DNA from: JBDHAC01 sp039589195 | GTDB lineage: Bacteria; Gemmatimonadota; Gemmatimonadetes; Palauibacterales; Palauibacteraceae | Direction of reading: 5' to 3' | Assembly (NCBI GenBank): GCA_039589195.1 | Contig: JBDHHV010000001.1 | Location: 1-64,000 of the forward strand | Length of the DNA: 64,000 nucleotides | In this document: one piece after another, positions 8,623-17,339 of the stretch | How positions within the stretch are numbered: position 1 is the stretch's first letter | How the letters are laid out: each line of letters opens with the position of its first letter | The notes under the pieces: model-generated | Seen by the model: the letters and a program-made list of their open reading frames with translations, nothing else | The model's database searches: none | Told to the model about the DNA's origin: nothing | Translations under genes and position numbers: made by a program

Positions 8623-10029
8623 CTAGACGTCAGTGTCGGCCGGGTCGTCCTGGTGCTCGTCCCCGTCGCTCTCTCCGTCGCCCAGCCCGAGCGCACGCAT
8701 CCGGCGCCACAAGGTCGTCCGGCTCATCCCGAGGAGCTCGGCGGCCCGCGCCCGGACTCCGGCCGCCGTATGCAACGCGGCCACGATCGCATCGCGCTCG
8801 TCATCGCGTCGCCCCGGTGCATGATAACGTCGGCCCTCGGCCCCGTCGGCGCGGATCTCGGGCGGGAGATGCTCCAGTCCGATCTCGCCTGTCCCGGCCC
8901 GGATCGCCGCGCTTTCCACGGCCGCCATGAGCTCGCGCACGTTGCCGGGCCACTCGTGCGCGCGCAGGGCGCGCATGGCGGGTAGCGAGACCGCAGGTGG
9001 CACGCCGCCCGACGAGCGCTCACCCAGGCGACGGAGCGTGTGGTGCACGAGAAGGGGGACGTCTCGCTTGCGCTCGCGCAGGGGCGGGACATGTATCGGA
9101 AACACGTTCAGTCGGTAGAACAGGTCATCGCGGAAGCGACCGCCCTCCATCTCCTCGCGCAGGTCCCGGTGGGTCGCGGCGACCACCCGAACATCGACGG
9201 GCTGGGGCCTGGTCGCGCCCACCGGGGTCGCTTCGCGCTCCTGGAGCACGCGAAGCAGACGCTGCTGGAGCCGCAGGCTCATGTCGCCGATCTCATCCAG
9301 GAAGAGCGTGCCTTCGTTCGCGGCGGCGAACAGACCCTTCTTGTCTCGCGTGGCTCCGGTGAACGCCCCTCGTACGTGTCCGAACAGCTCCGACTCCAGC
9401 AATCCTTCCGCGAGCGCGGCGCAATTGACGGGCACGAACGGTCCGGTCTCGCGGGGGGAGAGATGGTGGATCGCGCGCGCGACCAGCTCCTTCCCGGTCC
9501 CCGTCTCGCCGATGACCAGGACGGTGGCGTCGGAGGCGGCCACCTGCCGCACCAGGTCGATCAGCTCCGCCATCGGAGCCGACTGACCGACGATCCCGTG
9601 ATTCGTGGCGGCCTCGAGGCGCTCGGGGGAGGGTCGGCGCTCGAGGAGCTCCGCGACCCTCCGGCTCAGCTCCTCGGGGTCGACGGGCTTGGTGAGGAAG
9701 TCGTCCGCCCCGAGGTGAAGCGACTCCACCGCGGTCTGGACATCGCCGTAGCCGCTGATCATGAGGATCGGAATGGGGGAGCCCCGCCGCCGGAGGACCT
9801 CCACGACCTCGAGCCCGCCGAGCCCCGGCATCCGTACGTCGAGGAGGAGGAGGTCCACCGCCTCCCGCTCGAGGACCTCCGACGCCTCGGGCGCGTTGGC
9901 GGCCGTCTCGATCCGGTAGCCCTCGTCGCGCAGCAGCTCGGCGGTCGAGCGCCGGAACGCGACATCGTCATCTACGATGAGTAGCAAGCCGGAGTCGGTG
10001 CGTGGGTGCGGGCCGGAGGGCGTCGTCAC
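8623..10029 (-). CDS. NtrC-family sigma-54-dependent response regulator
   Basis: About 468 aa. Receiver domain with D20-D22 acidic cluster, phospho-acceptor D64 (LLDVRMP) and K114 (TKP). Central AAA+ domain with Walker A GETGTGK (174-180), sigma-54 contact loop GAFTGA (221-226) and Walker B FLDE (243-246). C-terminal Fis-type helix-turn-helix (about 420-452: AAELLGMSRTTLWRRM), then an acidic tail. The GTG start overlaps the stop of the kinase gene (GTGA), so the pair is translationally coupled and forms a complete two-component system. It should activate sigma-54 promoters; no clear TGGCAC-N5-TTGC site was found nearby by eye. Confidence 0.96.
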   Translation of the reverse strand: MTTPSGPHPRTDSGLLLIVDDDVAFRRSTAELLRDEGYRIETAANAPEASEVLEREAVDLLLLDVRMPGLGGLEVVEVLRRRGSPIPILMISGYGDVQTAVESLHLGADDFLTKPVDPEELSRRVAELLERRPSPERLEAATNHGIVGQSAPMAELIDLVRQVAASDATVLVIGETGTGKELVARAIHHLSPRETGPFVPVNCAALAEGLLESELFGHVRGAFTGATRDKKGLFAAANEGTLFLDEIGDMSLRLQQRLLRVLQEREATPVGATRPQPVDVRVVAATHRDLREEMEGGRFRDDLFYRLNVFPIHVPPLRERKRDVPLLVHHTLRRLGERSSGGVPPAVSLPAMRALRAHEWPGNVRELMAAVESAAIRAGTGEIGLEHLPPEIRADGAEGRRYHAPGRRDDERDAIVAALHTAAGVRARAAELLGMSRTTLWRRMRALGLGDGESDGDEHQDDPADTDV

Positions 10030-11804
10030 GGAGTCTCCTCAGCCGCTCCACGCTCGGTGGCTACCGGAAGCTCGACTCGAATGGTGGCGCCCGGACCTGG
10101 CTCGCGGTTCATGGCGCGGATGCTTCCTCCATGCCGGCGCAGCACACCCTGCGCGATGAACAACCCGAGCCCGACTCCGTGTACCTCTTCCTTGGTGGTG
10201 AAGAAGGGGTCGAACAGGCGGGGCTTCGCCTGGTCCGGAATGCCCCGTCCGCGATCCGAGACTTCGAGCCGTACGCGACCGTCCACCGCTTCCAGGTAGA
10301 TCTCGACCGGTCCCCCGTCGGGGCTCGCTTCCTGGGCGTTGGTGAGGAGGTTGTGAAGGACTTGCTTCAGCGAGTCTGGTGGCACCGCCACGTCGGCCTG
10401 GTCTGGACCCGTGACGCTGATCTCCCAGCGGCCTTCGCGATCGCCGAGCTCGGCCAGCGACACGACATCGCCGACGACTGCGCGCGCGTCGCACGCGGTC
10501 GCACCCGGGCTGACGGGACGGTTCAGGTCGAGCATGCGCTCCGCGAGCTCATGCATTCGCAGCAGCTCCTCGATCGCCAGGTCGGTGAACTCGCGCGCCT
10601 TGGGGTCAGTGGCCTGACGCCGCACGATCTCGAGGCAGTTTCGCACGTTGGCGACGGGGTTTCGGATCTCGTGGGCCAGCTCGGTGACCAGACGTCCGGC
10701 GGCTACCAGCCGATCTCGTTGAATGAGCTGAGTCTGGAGAGCCTGGAGCCGCGTCTGGCGGTCCTCTAGCTCCGCGTTCGCCTCCCCCAGCTCCTCGAGC
10801 CGGGCCGCGAGCGCGCGTCGCATCTCGCCGAAGGCGCCGCTGACCGTGGCGACCTCGGACACGCGCGACGAAGGGAGGGGAGCGTCGAAGTCGCCCGCGG
10901 CGAGGTCGCGTGAGGCACCCGCCAGCGCGCGCACGGGTCGAGACATCCCCCGCGCCACGACCGAACCGACCGCCAGCGTGACAAGGAGCGCCAATCCGCC
11001 GGCGATCAGCGCCGCACGCCGCAACCGCGGCAGCGCGGCTAGCTCCCGGTCGGCCGAGCGGACGAAGAAAGCCACCCCGGCTTCCCCCAGCGGCGCGGCA
11101 GTGCTCCAGTACCGCCCGGCGCCCGGGATCTGAAGGTCGGTCACCTCGACGCTACCGGGGGGACCGCCCACGGTCGGCTGAACACCAGCGCTCACGATCG
11201 CCGTCGCTACGTCAGGAGGCACGGTCGAAGCGACCAGGGCCCCGTCACGGCCCACGAGCACGACCTCGGAGTGGGTAAGCCCCGCCAGTACCTCGGCGGC
11301 CCGGGCGTCGAGGGCGAGCGCGACCCCGGCCACGCCGATCTGCTCCTCGCCCCGCCGAACGGCGGCGAGCGCGACCTGGTGTAGTTCGCCGTCTGTGTAC
11401 TGCACCGCATACGGGCTCTCTCCCGACGTCGCCGCGGTCACCAGATCGGGCGCCGGCCGCGGGCCCACCCACACTTCACCCCCGGGCTCGACGACCACGG
11501 GATCCTCGCCCCACTCCGCGGAGAGCTGCTCGGCCTGCACCACACCAGCCACCCGGTCACCGGCCGCGAGTGCGGCTCGGAGCGCCTCGGTCTCGGACAG
11601 AACCTGCGCGTGCATGCGCAGGGCCTCCGCCTGGGTCGATTGCCGATCGGCCAGGAGCGGCGGCGCCATCGCGAGGTCCTGGCGCATGTCCTCTTCCAGC
11701 TCGGCCGCGAGCCGACGCTCGAGCGTCACGCCCCCGACGAGCAACGCGGCGAGAAGAGTCCCCCCGAGCGTGACCAGCAACGCGCGATGAAACGTGAGAG
11801 TCAT
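10026..11804 (-). CDS. Membrane histidine kinase with extracytoplasmic sensor and HAMP domain
   Basis: About 592 aa. Transmembrane segment 8-28, an extracytoplasmic sensor region of about 230 residues resembling double-Cache domains, second transmembrane helix (about 262-285), HAMP (SRPVRALAGASRDLAAGDF), coiled coil (EELGEANAELEDRQTRLQALQTQL), HisKA with H378 in LAHEIRNPV, and an HATPase domain with N-box LHNLLTNAQEA, DRGRGIP and GVGLGLFI. The start at 11804 lacks a clear ribosome site; a GTG at 11846 in frame is the alternative. It is the sensor for the coupled NtrC-type regulator. Confidence 0.93.
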   Translation of the reverse strand: MTLTFHRALLVTLGGTLLAALLVGGVTLERRLAAELEEDMRQDLAMAPPLLADRQSTQAEALRMHAQVLSETEALRAALAAGDRVAGVVQAEQLSAEWGEDPVVVEPGGEVWVGPRPAPDLVTAATSGESPYAVQYTDGELHQVALAAVRRGEEQIGVAGVALALDARAAEVLAGLTHSEVVLVGRDGALVASTVPPDVATAIVSAGVQPTVGGPPGSVEVTDLQIPGAGRYWSTAAPLGEAGVAFFVRSADRELAALPRLRRAALIAGGLALLVTLAVGSVVARGMSRPVRALAGASRDLAAGDFDAPLPSSRVSEVATVSGAFGEMRRALAARLEELGEANAELEDRQTRLQALQTQLIQRDRLVAAGRLVTELAHEIRNPVANVRNCLEIVRRQATDPKAREFTDLAIEELLRMHELAERMLDLNRPVSPGATACDARAVVGDVVSLAELGDREGRWEISVTGPDQADVAVPPDSLKQVLHNLLTNAQEASPDGGPVEIYLEAVDGRVRLEVSDRGRGIPDQAKPRLFDPFFTTKEEVHGVGLGLFIAQGVLRRHGGSIRAMNREPGPGATIRVELPVATERGAAEETP

Positions 11805-11865
11805 GGAGAGAACATAAGGCCGGAGATCGAGACAGGGACCCAGCACCGGAGGCCGTGGGCCAGGA

Positions 11866-11900
11866 CCCCGGACCGGGACCCCGGTCGGGCCCCGGCCAAC
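11866..11900 (-). terminator. GC-rich dyad after the spondin-domain gene
   Basis: Between the spondin-gene stop (11913) and the kinase start there is nested symmetry centred on GACCGGG/CCCGGTC (11871-11886). It could be a stem-loop terminator on the minus strand, but no T-tract follows and the tight centre needs refolding to make a loop. Confidence 0.3.
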
Positions 11901-11912
11901 GGGGTCCTCATG

Positions 11913-12683
11913 CTACTGAGTCCGGAGGATGGTGATGCGACCGACCGGGCTCGAGAACCCGTGCAGCGCGGCGTCCAGGTCATCGTTTCCGACGACGCCG
12001 GAGTGCATGCGGATCACGCCGTTCTCGGCGAGAGCGGGATCGCTCGTCCCGGTGCCGGGATCCGTGCTCGGCACGCCCGTCAGCGCGGGACAGGGGGGAA
12101 CGAGGTCCGCGAAGTCCTCCGTGTTGATCTCGGACCCCGCGTCGTAGGCGTTCGTATACAGAACGATTTGTTGCCCCACCTGCGAGGGGAGAAGCTGCGA
12201 GTCGAGTCCGGTGAACCCATCGTTCGTGCAGATGAGCATGGAGATGAAGGAGAGGTAACGGGCGCCGGGCTCGGCATCGATCGTGAAGCTGACGCTCGAT
12301 CCCGGAAGTACGGGGGGCGGGGTGCCCGCGACGGCCACGACGACGCTGGAGACGTGATCGCTCGCGTTCAGCCGGTCCAGCATCGGCTGGAGGTTCCCGT
12401 TCTCGGCGATCTCGCGCACCCCGAGGCTCGCGGGCACACCCGTGTCGAAGAGGTCGTCGGCCCCTTGATGCGTGGCGACGAGCGGCGGTGTGAGCGGCTG
12501 CCCGCCGGTCAGGTTATCGATCGTGACGCTGTACGTGCGCGCCTGCGAAACGCCGCCGTTGCGCTGCCCGAAGCCCGCCTGCGCGTCGGGGCCACCGGTC
12601 ACGGCGCTGTCCATGCCGCAGCCCGCCAGCAACGCGACGCTGCCGAGCGCGGCGATCCACCCGAGTACTCGATTCCTGCTCAA
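11913..12683 (-). CDS. Spondin-domain lipoprotein
   Basis: About 256 aa. TTG start with AGGAGG five bases upstream. Signal with lipobox LLAGC, a short linker, then a spondin-N-like domain (about 50-180): YSVTIDNLTGGQPLTPPLVATH, GVREIAENGN and SVSFTIDAEPGARYLSFISML. Bacterial spondin-domain proteins are exported beta-sandwich proteins of uncertain role, often near outer-membrane uptake or adhesion genes. It is monocistronic as far as can be seen, lies upstream of the two-component genes on the same strand, and diverges from the frameshifted secreted protein gene. Confidence 0.82.
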   Translation of the reverse strand: MSRNRVLGWIAALGSVALLAGCGMDSAVTGGPDAQAGFGQRNGGVSQARTYSVTIDNLTGGQPLTPPLVATHQGADDLFDTGVPASLGVREIAENGNLQPMLDRLNASDHVSSVVVAVAGTPPPVLPGSSVSFTIDAEPGARYLSFISMLICTNDGFTGLDSQLLPSQVGQQIVLYTNAYDAGSEINTEDFADLVPPCPALTGVPSTDPGTGTSDPALAENGVIRMHSGVVGNDDLDAALHGFSSPVGRITILRTQ

Positions 12684-12893
12684 CGTGACCTCCTGCGTGT
12701 GGGAGTGCCTGGTACACTTGCGGCGTCACCCCGACGACCGCGCGTTCCGGTGGTGTAATGGCACGGCCCGCGCCCCTCGAGGCTCATAGGCTCCGGGACG
12801 GGCCTTGTTGTTGTCCCCCAATCGGTTGAGAATGCGAGCGGGCACGGAGAGCCTGCCCGGAGCCCGTTTCACACGCTGATCTGCAACGGTCTG

Positions 12894-12905
12894 CAACGGC
12901 CGTTG
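12894..12905. promoter_or_regulatory. Palindrome CAACGGCCGTTG in divergent promoter region
   Basis: A perfect 12-bp palindrome lies about 60 bp upstream of the gene at 12966 and overlaps two direct copies of CTGCAACGG (12881-12889, 12891-12899). TTGACC sits just downstream. It is a plausible operator within the 282-bp spacer between divergent genes. Confidence 0.4.
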
Positions 12906-12965
12906 AAACGCTTGACCGGTGCTTGACCCGCGTGAGACAGGCTGAACTCCGAAAGGAGGCGTCTC

Positions 12966-13714
12966 ATGCATGCGCGCAGGATGGTCAAGGTGATGCTCAT
13001 TGCCGTGACGGCGGCGACCGCGATCCAGGCAACCCCGCTTTCAGGCCAGGAGCGGGCAGGCCGGAGGTGGTCGCTCACCCTGGCTTTTGGCCAACGGGTG
13101 GGTGGACCCTCGGGCGTTCTCGAAGGCGCGATGCGGGATGGGGGGTTCGCGGCGTCTACGGAATGCTGGCTCTTCTGTACGGGGGAGATCGAGCACCCAT
13201 GGACGAGTGGGCCGGGATTCACGGGTCTCCTCGCGGTCCGGTACGCGCTCAACCCGCGGTTGTCGCTCGAGGCGCTGTACTCGCCCGGAGGAGATCAGGT
13301 GACCTTCGGCGCGGCAGACGAGCTCCTCAATCTCATGGTCTCCCACGCGGTCACCACGATGGGGCCGTCGCCTCGACGACCCTGAGGCTGGTGGAGCGGG
13401 AAGGCCGCTCGGGTGCGCTTCGAGTCGGGATCGGTCCGGCAGTCTATTCGATCAAGTCAGGGCAGGGACCCCCGGACCGGACGGGGAACGATCGGAACTC
13501 CACGCGCGTCGGGTTTCTGATCGACGGCGGCCTGGAGCTGCCCGATCGATCACGAGTATTCCTGGATGTCCGCGCGCAATGGCGCTTAGCGGGGAGCGCG
13601 GTCTTCGGACCCTACGAGGCGGGGTTGTCGAACGTCGAGCGGAAGACGCTCCCGGAGACCGACGCGACCTGCAACCACTTGTTCTTCTCAGTGGGCCTCG
13701 GTGTGCGTCTCTAG
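12966..13714 (+). pseudogene. Secreted beta-rich protein gene interrupted by a frameshift
   Basis: The start ATG has a very strong AAAGGAGG six bases upstream and a signal peptide (KVMLIAVTAATAIQATPLSGQ). The first frame gives 139 aa, ending soon after LLNLMVSHAVTT; one extra base in the GGGG run at 13361-13364 would join it to a second frame (VASTTLRLVEREGRS to LFFSVGLGVRL) for about 249 aa. The joined product has alternating hydrophobic/polar strands and an aliphatic/aromatic C-terminus like a small outer-membrane beta-barrel of about eight strands. Either a true pseudogene, phase variation or a sequencing error in the homopolymer. Family not recognised. Confidence 0.7.
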
Positions 13715-13762
13715 TCGGGTGCCACGGTGCGGTCGGGAGGCGTTGACGCGACTCGGTGGAGG

Positions 13763-14467
13763 TCAGGGGGCCTCCCTGACCTCGAGGCGGATGTCGTCGA
13801 ACCAGGCCCGCCCGTGAGTCGACGTATCGTCCGTGTCGACCATCAGGGCGATGGCCGTGGGTGCCTCCGGGTCCTCGCCGAAGAACGCTCGATAATCGGC
13901 CAGCACGTCGCGGCGCTCGGACACCCATGCTCCCGCGCGCGCGTCGCCGCTCCGCAACACGATCATGGCCACGCTCTTCACGTACGGGCTCGGGTACACG
14001 CTCCCGGGTGGCTCCCTCGACGCCCACACGTAGCAGAGGGCATCCCTGATCGAGCCACCCTCGCCGAACACGACGAAGAGCCGCGCCGCGTAATCGTCGC
14101 CGGCGCGCTCGAGTTCACGCGTGTTGCCGGCCAGGCTGCTTGCGACCTTCCAGCGCCACTCGATCGTGCCCTCGCTCACGGGGTTCAGGTAGAGCGGGCG
14201 CACCACAGCCGAACCCGCGGCTTCGCTGATCGCCCGCAAAACGTGGGAACCCTCTTCCTCCACCACCGCGTACACAGTCCGACCCCTACCCAGATTCTGG
14301 GCTCGCCACCGATCCTCCCATCCCGCCTCGAAATCCTCGACGACCGTTCGGAGTTGGGGCTGGGCGGGCTGAGCGAAGGCTTCCGGCGGGCTCCCCAGGA
14401 GGATCCGCAGCCCCGAGAGGGTCCACAGCAACATCGGGCCCAGGCGTCGTCCGATACCTGTTCGCAT
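13763..14467 (-). CDS. Secreted DUF3047-family protein
   Basis: About 234 aa. Signal peptide ends near AFAQPAQ. The body matches the DUF3047 pattern: VVEDFEAGWEDRWRAQ at the start, SEGTIEWRWKV, DDYAARLFVVF, LCYVWASREP, KSVAMIVLRSGD, ERRDVLADYRAFFGE, and a C-terminal TDDTSTHGRAWFDDIRL. This is a jelly-roll/concanavalin-like fold that may bind carbohydrate or another ligand; function unknown. The start at 14467 has AGAGGTGA close upstream. It diverges from the SBP remnant region. Confidence 0.85.
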   Translation of the reverse strand: MRTGIGRRLGPMLLWTLSGLRILLGSPPEAFAQPAQPQLRTVVEDFEAGWEDRWRAQNLGRGRTVYAVVEEEGSHVLRAISEAAGSAVVRPLYLNPVSEGTIEWRWKVASSLAGNTRELERAGDDYAARLFVVFGEGGSIRDALCYVWASREPPGSVYPSPYVKSVAMIVLRSGDARAGAWVSERRDVLADYRAFFGEDPEAPTAIALMVDTDDTSTHGRAWFDDIRLEVREAP

Positions 14468-14699
14468 GCTCACCTCTTGCTGCGATCGCCTCCGCGGGGG
14501 CAGACTCTCCGGGTCCCACCCCCGGCGTGAAGCGCCATTCACCACAGGCGGTGTCAAAGATGTCCCCGCACGAGACGCCAGGCCACGATTTCCCGCCGTG
14601 TTCCTTGCCGGGATCGTCCGCCGGCGGACGGTTCGCTCGTGGCCTCCTCACGCTCCCCGCCGCGTCCTCCGGTTGGAACACGCCGACCTACGACCACGG
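14468..14699. other. Intergenic spacer before an SBP remnant
   Basis: This stretch, with the remnant at 14700-14809, makes up the 338 bp between the DUF3047-like gene and the SBP gene at 14806. No gene is supported in it; it presumably carries the promoter of the DUF3047-like gene and the scar of a deletion that removed most of an upstream SBP gene. Confidence 0.4.
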
Positions 14700-14809
14700 T
14701 TCCACGTTGGAGTTGGGTCACGAATCGCCGTCTGCGCGGGCTCCAATCACCGTGGCGGGTGGATCCCGTGCAGTTCATGGAGCACCTGTGGCTGGAGGAC
14801 ACACGGTGA
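14700..14809 (+). pseudogene. C-terminal remnant of a family-5 substrate-binding protein gene
   Basis: In the frame ending at TGA 14807-14809 the sequence reads RRLRGLQSPWRVDP followed by VQFMEHLWLEDTR. This matches the C-termini of the full SBPs here, for example RRLRGLSSPWRADP followed by GWYMEHLWIEDP at 21589. Homology fades upstream of about 14700 and no start or core domain exists. The remnant's stop overlaps the GTG start of the intact SBP gene (GTGA), so the intact gene was once translationally coupled to a full upstream SBP gene that has been deleted. Confidence 0.75.
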
Positions 14810-16377
14810 AGTCCGCCATGATCACGCTCTCCTCGATCCTGCTGTTGGTGGGCTGCGCGGAGGGGGACGGAGTGGGAGCGCCGGACTCCGGCTCGACGCT
14901 GACCGTGCTCTACGCCACGGACGAGCGGAGCCTATACCCCGCTTCGGACGATGTGCCGCTGCGACTCCTGTTCTCACCCCTGGTCTCGGATGAACCCCTC
15001 GAGGGGAGGGAAGACCGGCCGCTCGTCCCCATCCGTGCTACCCAGTGCCGGGGTGCCCGCCCCGAGCTGGCGGAGCGCTGGGAGCATTCGGCTGACTGGC
15101 GTGTGTGGAGGATCACGCTCCGGGAAAACCTCCATTGGCACGACGGAGCCCCTATCACGGCGCACGATTTCGCGTTCACCGTCCGGCTCTGGAAGCGCCC
15201 GGACGTCGGCCATTGGGCAGGTGCACCGATCGACTCCGTACACGTCGAGGATAATCTCACATTCCAGATTCACTACAATAGGCCAAGTCGCGATATATTA
15301 AACGGTTGGGATGTCTTTTACCCGAAGCATCTCCTTGAGGGGTTGGACCCTGCCGAGTTCTGGGACTGGGAGTTCTGGAGCCGACCCGTGGGCAGCGGTC
15401 CGTTCCGATATGTGAGGCACATCCCCGGGCAGATGGTGGAATTGGAAGCGGTTCCGAGCTACCCGGTGGGGGCGCCCCAATTCGAGCGGCTGTTCGTCAA
15501 ATGGGGTGGTGGGAGCCCGCTGGCCGAATTGCGCAGCGGGAGCGTGGATGCGGTCGAGGGGGTCGATCCGCTCGAGGCCGCCGCCCTGGAGCGTGACGCT
15601 CGCTACGAGGTCCATCATCTGGCATACCCGGGAGGAGTCAGGATCTTCTGGAACCACCGGCTCCCGCTCCTGCGTGAGCCTTCGGTCCGCACGGCCTTCA
15701 CGCAGGCCATCGATCGGGCGGAACTGCACCGAATCCTCGGGTTGCCCGAGGGCTTGCCCGTAGATGACGGTCTTCACAGCCCGTGTCAGACCGCGCGTGG
15801 CGAGCTTCCGGAGGCGGTGGAGCACGATCCCGCCGCTGCGGCCGAGCTGCTTACCGCCGCGGGCTGGACCGATGAAGACGGCGACGGAATCCGTGAACGA
15901 GCCGGGCAGCCGCTTTCATTCACCCTGGACGTGCCGGCGGGGTGGCTGCAGGCGCCCCAGGCCGCCACATACGTGCAGGAGCGTCTCGCTCGCCTGGGAG
16001 CGGGGGTCGAGATCCGCAGCCTCGAACTGCCTGTCGTCGGCGAACGCTTCCAGAGCGGGGATTTCGAGGCGCTGATCTGGGTCACCGGCCCCTGGCCCGA
16101 CCACCACATCGAGCGGTTTGGCGAAGGCTCGTGGCTAGGCTACGAGAATGCGCGCCTGGCCGCGCTCCTCGAGCAGGCCAACCGAACGATGGAGCATGCC
16201 GCCCAGGACAGCCTGTATCGCGAGATTTCGGCCATCTACCGAGCTGATATGCCGGCGACGTACCTCTATCCGAAGGTCGACATGAATGTCACGACCGATC
16301 GCGTGCTGGGGTATTCCTCGGAGTTGGGAGACCTCATCCTCAACCTCCACCGTCTGTCGCTGGCAAAGCCCAGATAG
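14806..16377 (+). CDS. Family-5 (peptide/nickel-type) ABC substrate-binding lipoprotein, SBP1
   Basis: About 523 aa. GTG start with GGAGG seven bases upstream; lipobox LLVGC places it on a membrane facing the periplasm. Typical SBP_bac_5 motifs: LTVLYATDERSLYP, WRITLRENLHWHDGAPITAHDF, YPKHLLEGL, VGSGPFRYVRHIPG, AFTQAIDRAELHRILG, AAAELLTAAGW and the loop DEDGDGIRE. Unlike its paralogues it lacks the SPWR...EHLWIEDP ending and finishes in LHRLSLAKPR. It is on the strand opposite the importer genes and converges with the ATPase gene with only 5 bp between stops. It would deliver a peptide-like ligand to the neighbouring permease (inference). Confidence 0.92.
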   Translation: MKSAMITLSSILLLVGCAEGDGVGAPDSGSTLTVLYATDERSLYPASDDVPLRLLFSPLVSDEPLEGREDRPLVPIRATQCRGARPELAERWEHSADWRVWRITLRENLHWHDGAPITAHDFAFTVRLWKRPDVGHWAGAPIDSVHVEDNLTFQIHYNRPSRDILNGWDVFYPKHLLEGLDPAEFWDWEFWSRPVGSGPFRYVRHIPGQMVELEAVPSYPVGAPQFERLFVKWGGGSPLAELRSGSVDAVEGVDPLEAAALERDARYEVHHLAYPGGVRIFWNHRLPLLREPSVRTAFTQAIDRAELHRILGLPEGLPVDDGLHSPCQTARGELPEAVEHDPAAAAELLTAAGWTDEDGDGIRERAGQPLSFTLDVPAGWLQAPQAATYVQERLARLGAGVEIRSLELPVVGERFQSGDFEALIWVTGPWPDHHIERFGEGSWLGYENARLAALLEQANRTMEHAAQDSLYREISAIYRADMPATYLYPKVDMNVTTDRVLGYSSELGDLILNLHRLSLAKPR

Positions 16378-16382
16378 GTGGC

Positions 16383-17339
16383 TTACCTCAGGTGGCAGGC
16401 GACGGCTTGCCCGGGCTTCTTCTCCTCCAGCTTCGGCGTGAGATCCAGACACACCTGCTGCGCCTCCGGGCAACGCGAGGCAAACGGGCAGCCACGAAGC
16501 GGCTCGCTCGGGGACGGGAGCTCACCGCGTAACCGGATGCGCTCACGTCGATACTCGGGATCGGGATCGGGGACCGCAGACAAGAGGGCCTGCGTGTAGG
16601 GGTGGAGCGCGCCGTGGATCAGGTCGCCGACCGGCGCCTCCTCCATGATCCGGCCCAGGTACATGACGGCCACGCGGTCCGCGACCCGCTCGACCACGCT
16701 CAGGTCGTGCGAGATGAACAGGAGCCCGATCCCGCGCTCTCGCTGGAGCCGCAGCAGGATCCCCAGCACCTGCGCCTGAACCGAGACGTCGAGCGCCGAG
16801 ACGGGCTCGTCCGCGACGAGGAGATCCGGCTCGCAGGAGAGCGCTCGCGCGATCGCGATCCGTTGCCGCTGTCCCCCGGACATCTCGTGCGGGTAGCGCT
16901 GCATGAAGTACGGCTCCAGTCCGACGGACTCGAGTAGCTCCTCGACCTTCGCGCTCTCATCGTGCTTGTTGGCGAGTCGGTACAGCCGCATCGGCTCGGC
17001 GATGATCCGCCTGATCTGGAGCCGCGGGCTGAGAGAGGCGTACGGGTCCTGAAAGACGATCTGCATGCGCTGCCGGAGCGGTCGCAGCCGCCGGCGACCG
17101 AGCTTCAGGACGTCGACGCCGTCCAGCATCACGCTGCCGTCGGTGGGCTCCACGAGTCGCAGGACGGATCGGCCGAGCGTGGTCTTCCCGCTCCCCGACT
17201 CGCCGACCAGTCCCAGCACCTCGCCCCGGTCGAGTCCGAGGTCGACCCCGTCCACGGCCCGGACCCAACTCCGTTCCCCGAACCACCGGCTCCCGAACGG
17301 GAAGTGGGTCTTGAGGCCGGAGACCTGGAGGAGGCTCAA
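16383..17339 (-). CDS. dppF: Dpp/Opp-type ABC transporter ATP-binding protein, second ATPase
   Basis: About 318 aa. Walker A GESGSGKTT, Q-loop QIVFQDPYASLSPR, signature MSGGQRQRIAIARAL, Walker B LLVADEPVSALDVSVQ, H-loop ISHDLSVV, and the oligo_HPY extension (HPYTQALLSAVPDPDP) with Cys residues GCPFASRC...VC...AC that may bind an Fe-S cluster as in other OppD/DppD proteins. Pairs with the adjacent ATPase to power import. The chosen TTG overlaps the stop of the upstream ATPase gene (TTGA) and has GAAGGA nearby; a GTG at 17366 is an alternative. Last gene of the B-C-D-F operon. Confidence 0.93.
   Translation of the reverse strand: MSLLQVSGLKTHFPFGSRWFGERSWVRAVDGVDLGLDRGEVLGLVGESGSGKTTLGRSVLRLVEPTDGSVMLDGVDVLKLGRRRLRPLRQRMQIVFQDPYASLSPRLQIRRIIAEPMRLYRLANKHDESAKVEELLESVGLEPYFMQRYPHEMSGGQRQRIAIARALSCEPDLLVADEPVSALDVSVQAQVLGILLRLQRERGIGLLFISHDLSVVERVADRVAVMYLGRIMEEAPVGDLIHGALHPYTQALLSAVPDPDPEYRRERIRLRGELPSPSEPLRGCPFASRCPEAQQVCLDLTPKLEEKKPGQAVACHLR

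Noticed and set aside
8613..8626. Palindrome CTAGACCAGTCTAG between convergent genes
   Set aside because: It overlaps the stop codon of the NtrC-type gene; the arms are short with a two-base centre, so neither a terminator nor an operator is supported.
12684..12965. Possible tRNA-like segment near GGTGTAATGGC
   Set aside because: No cloverleaf arms or anticodon stem could be formed around it.
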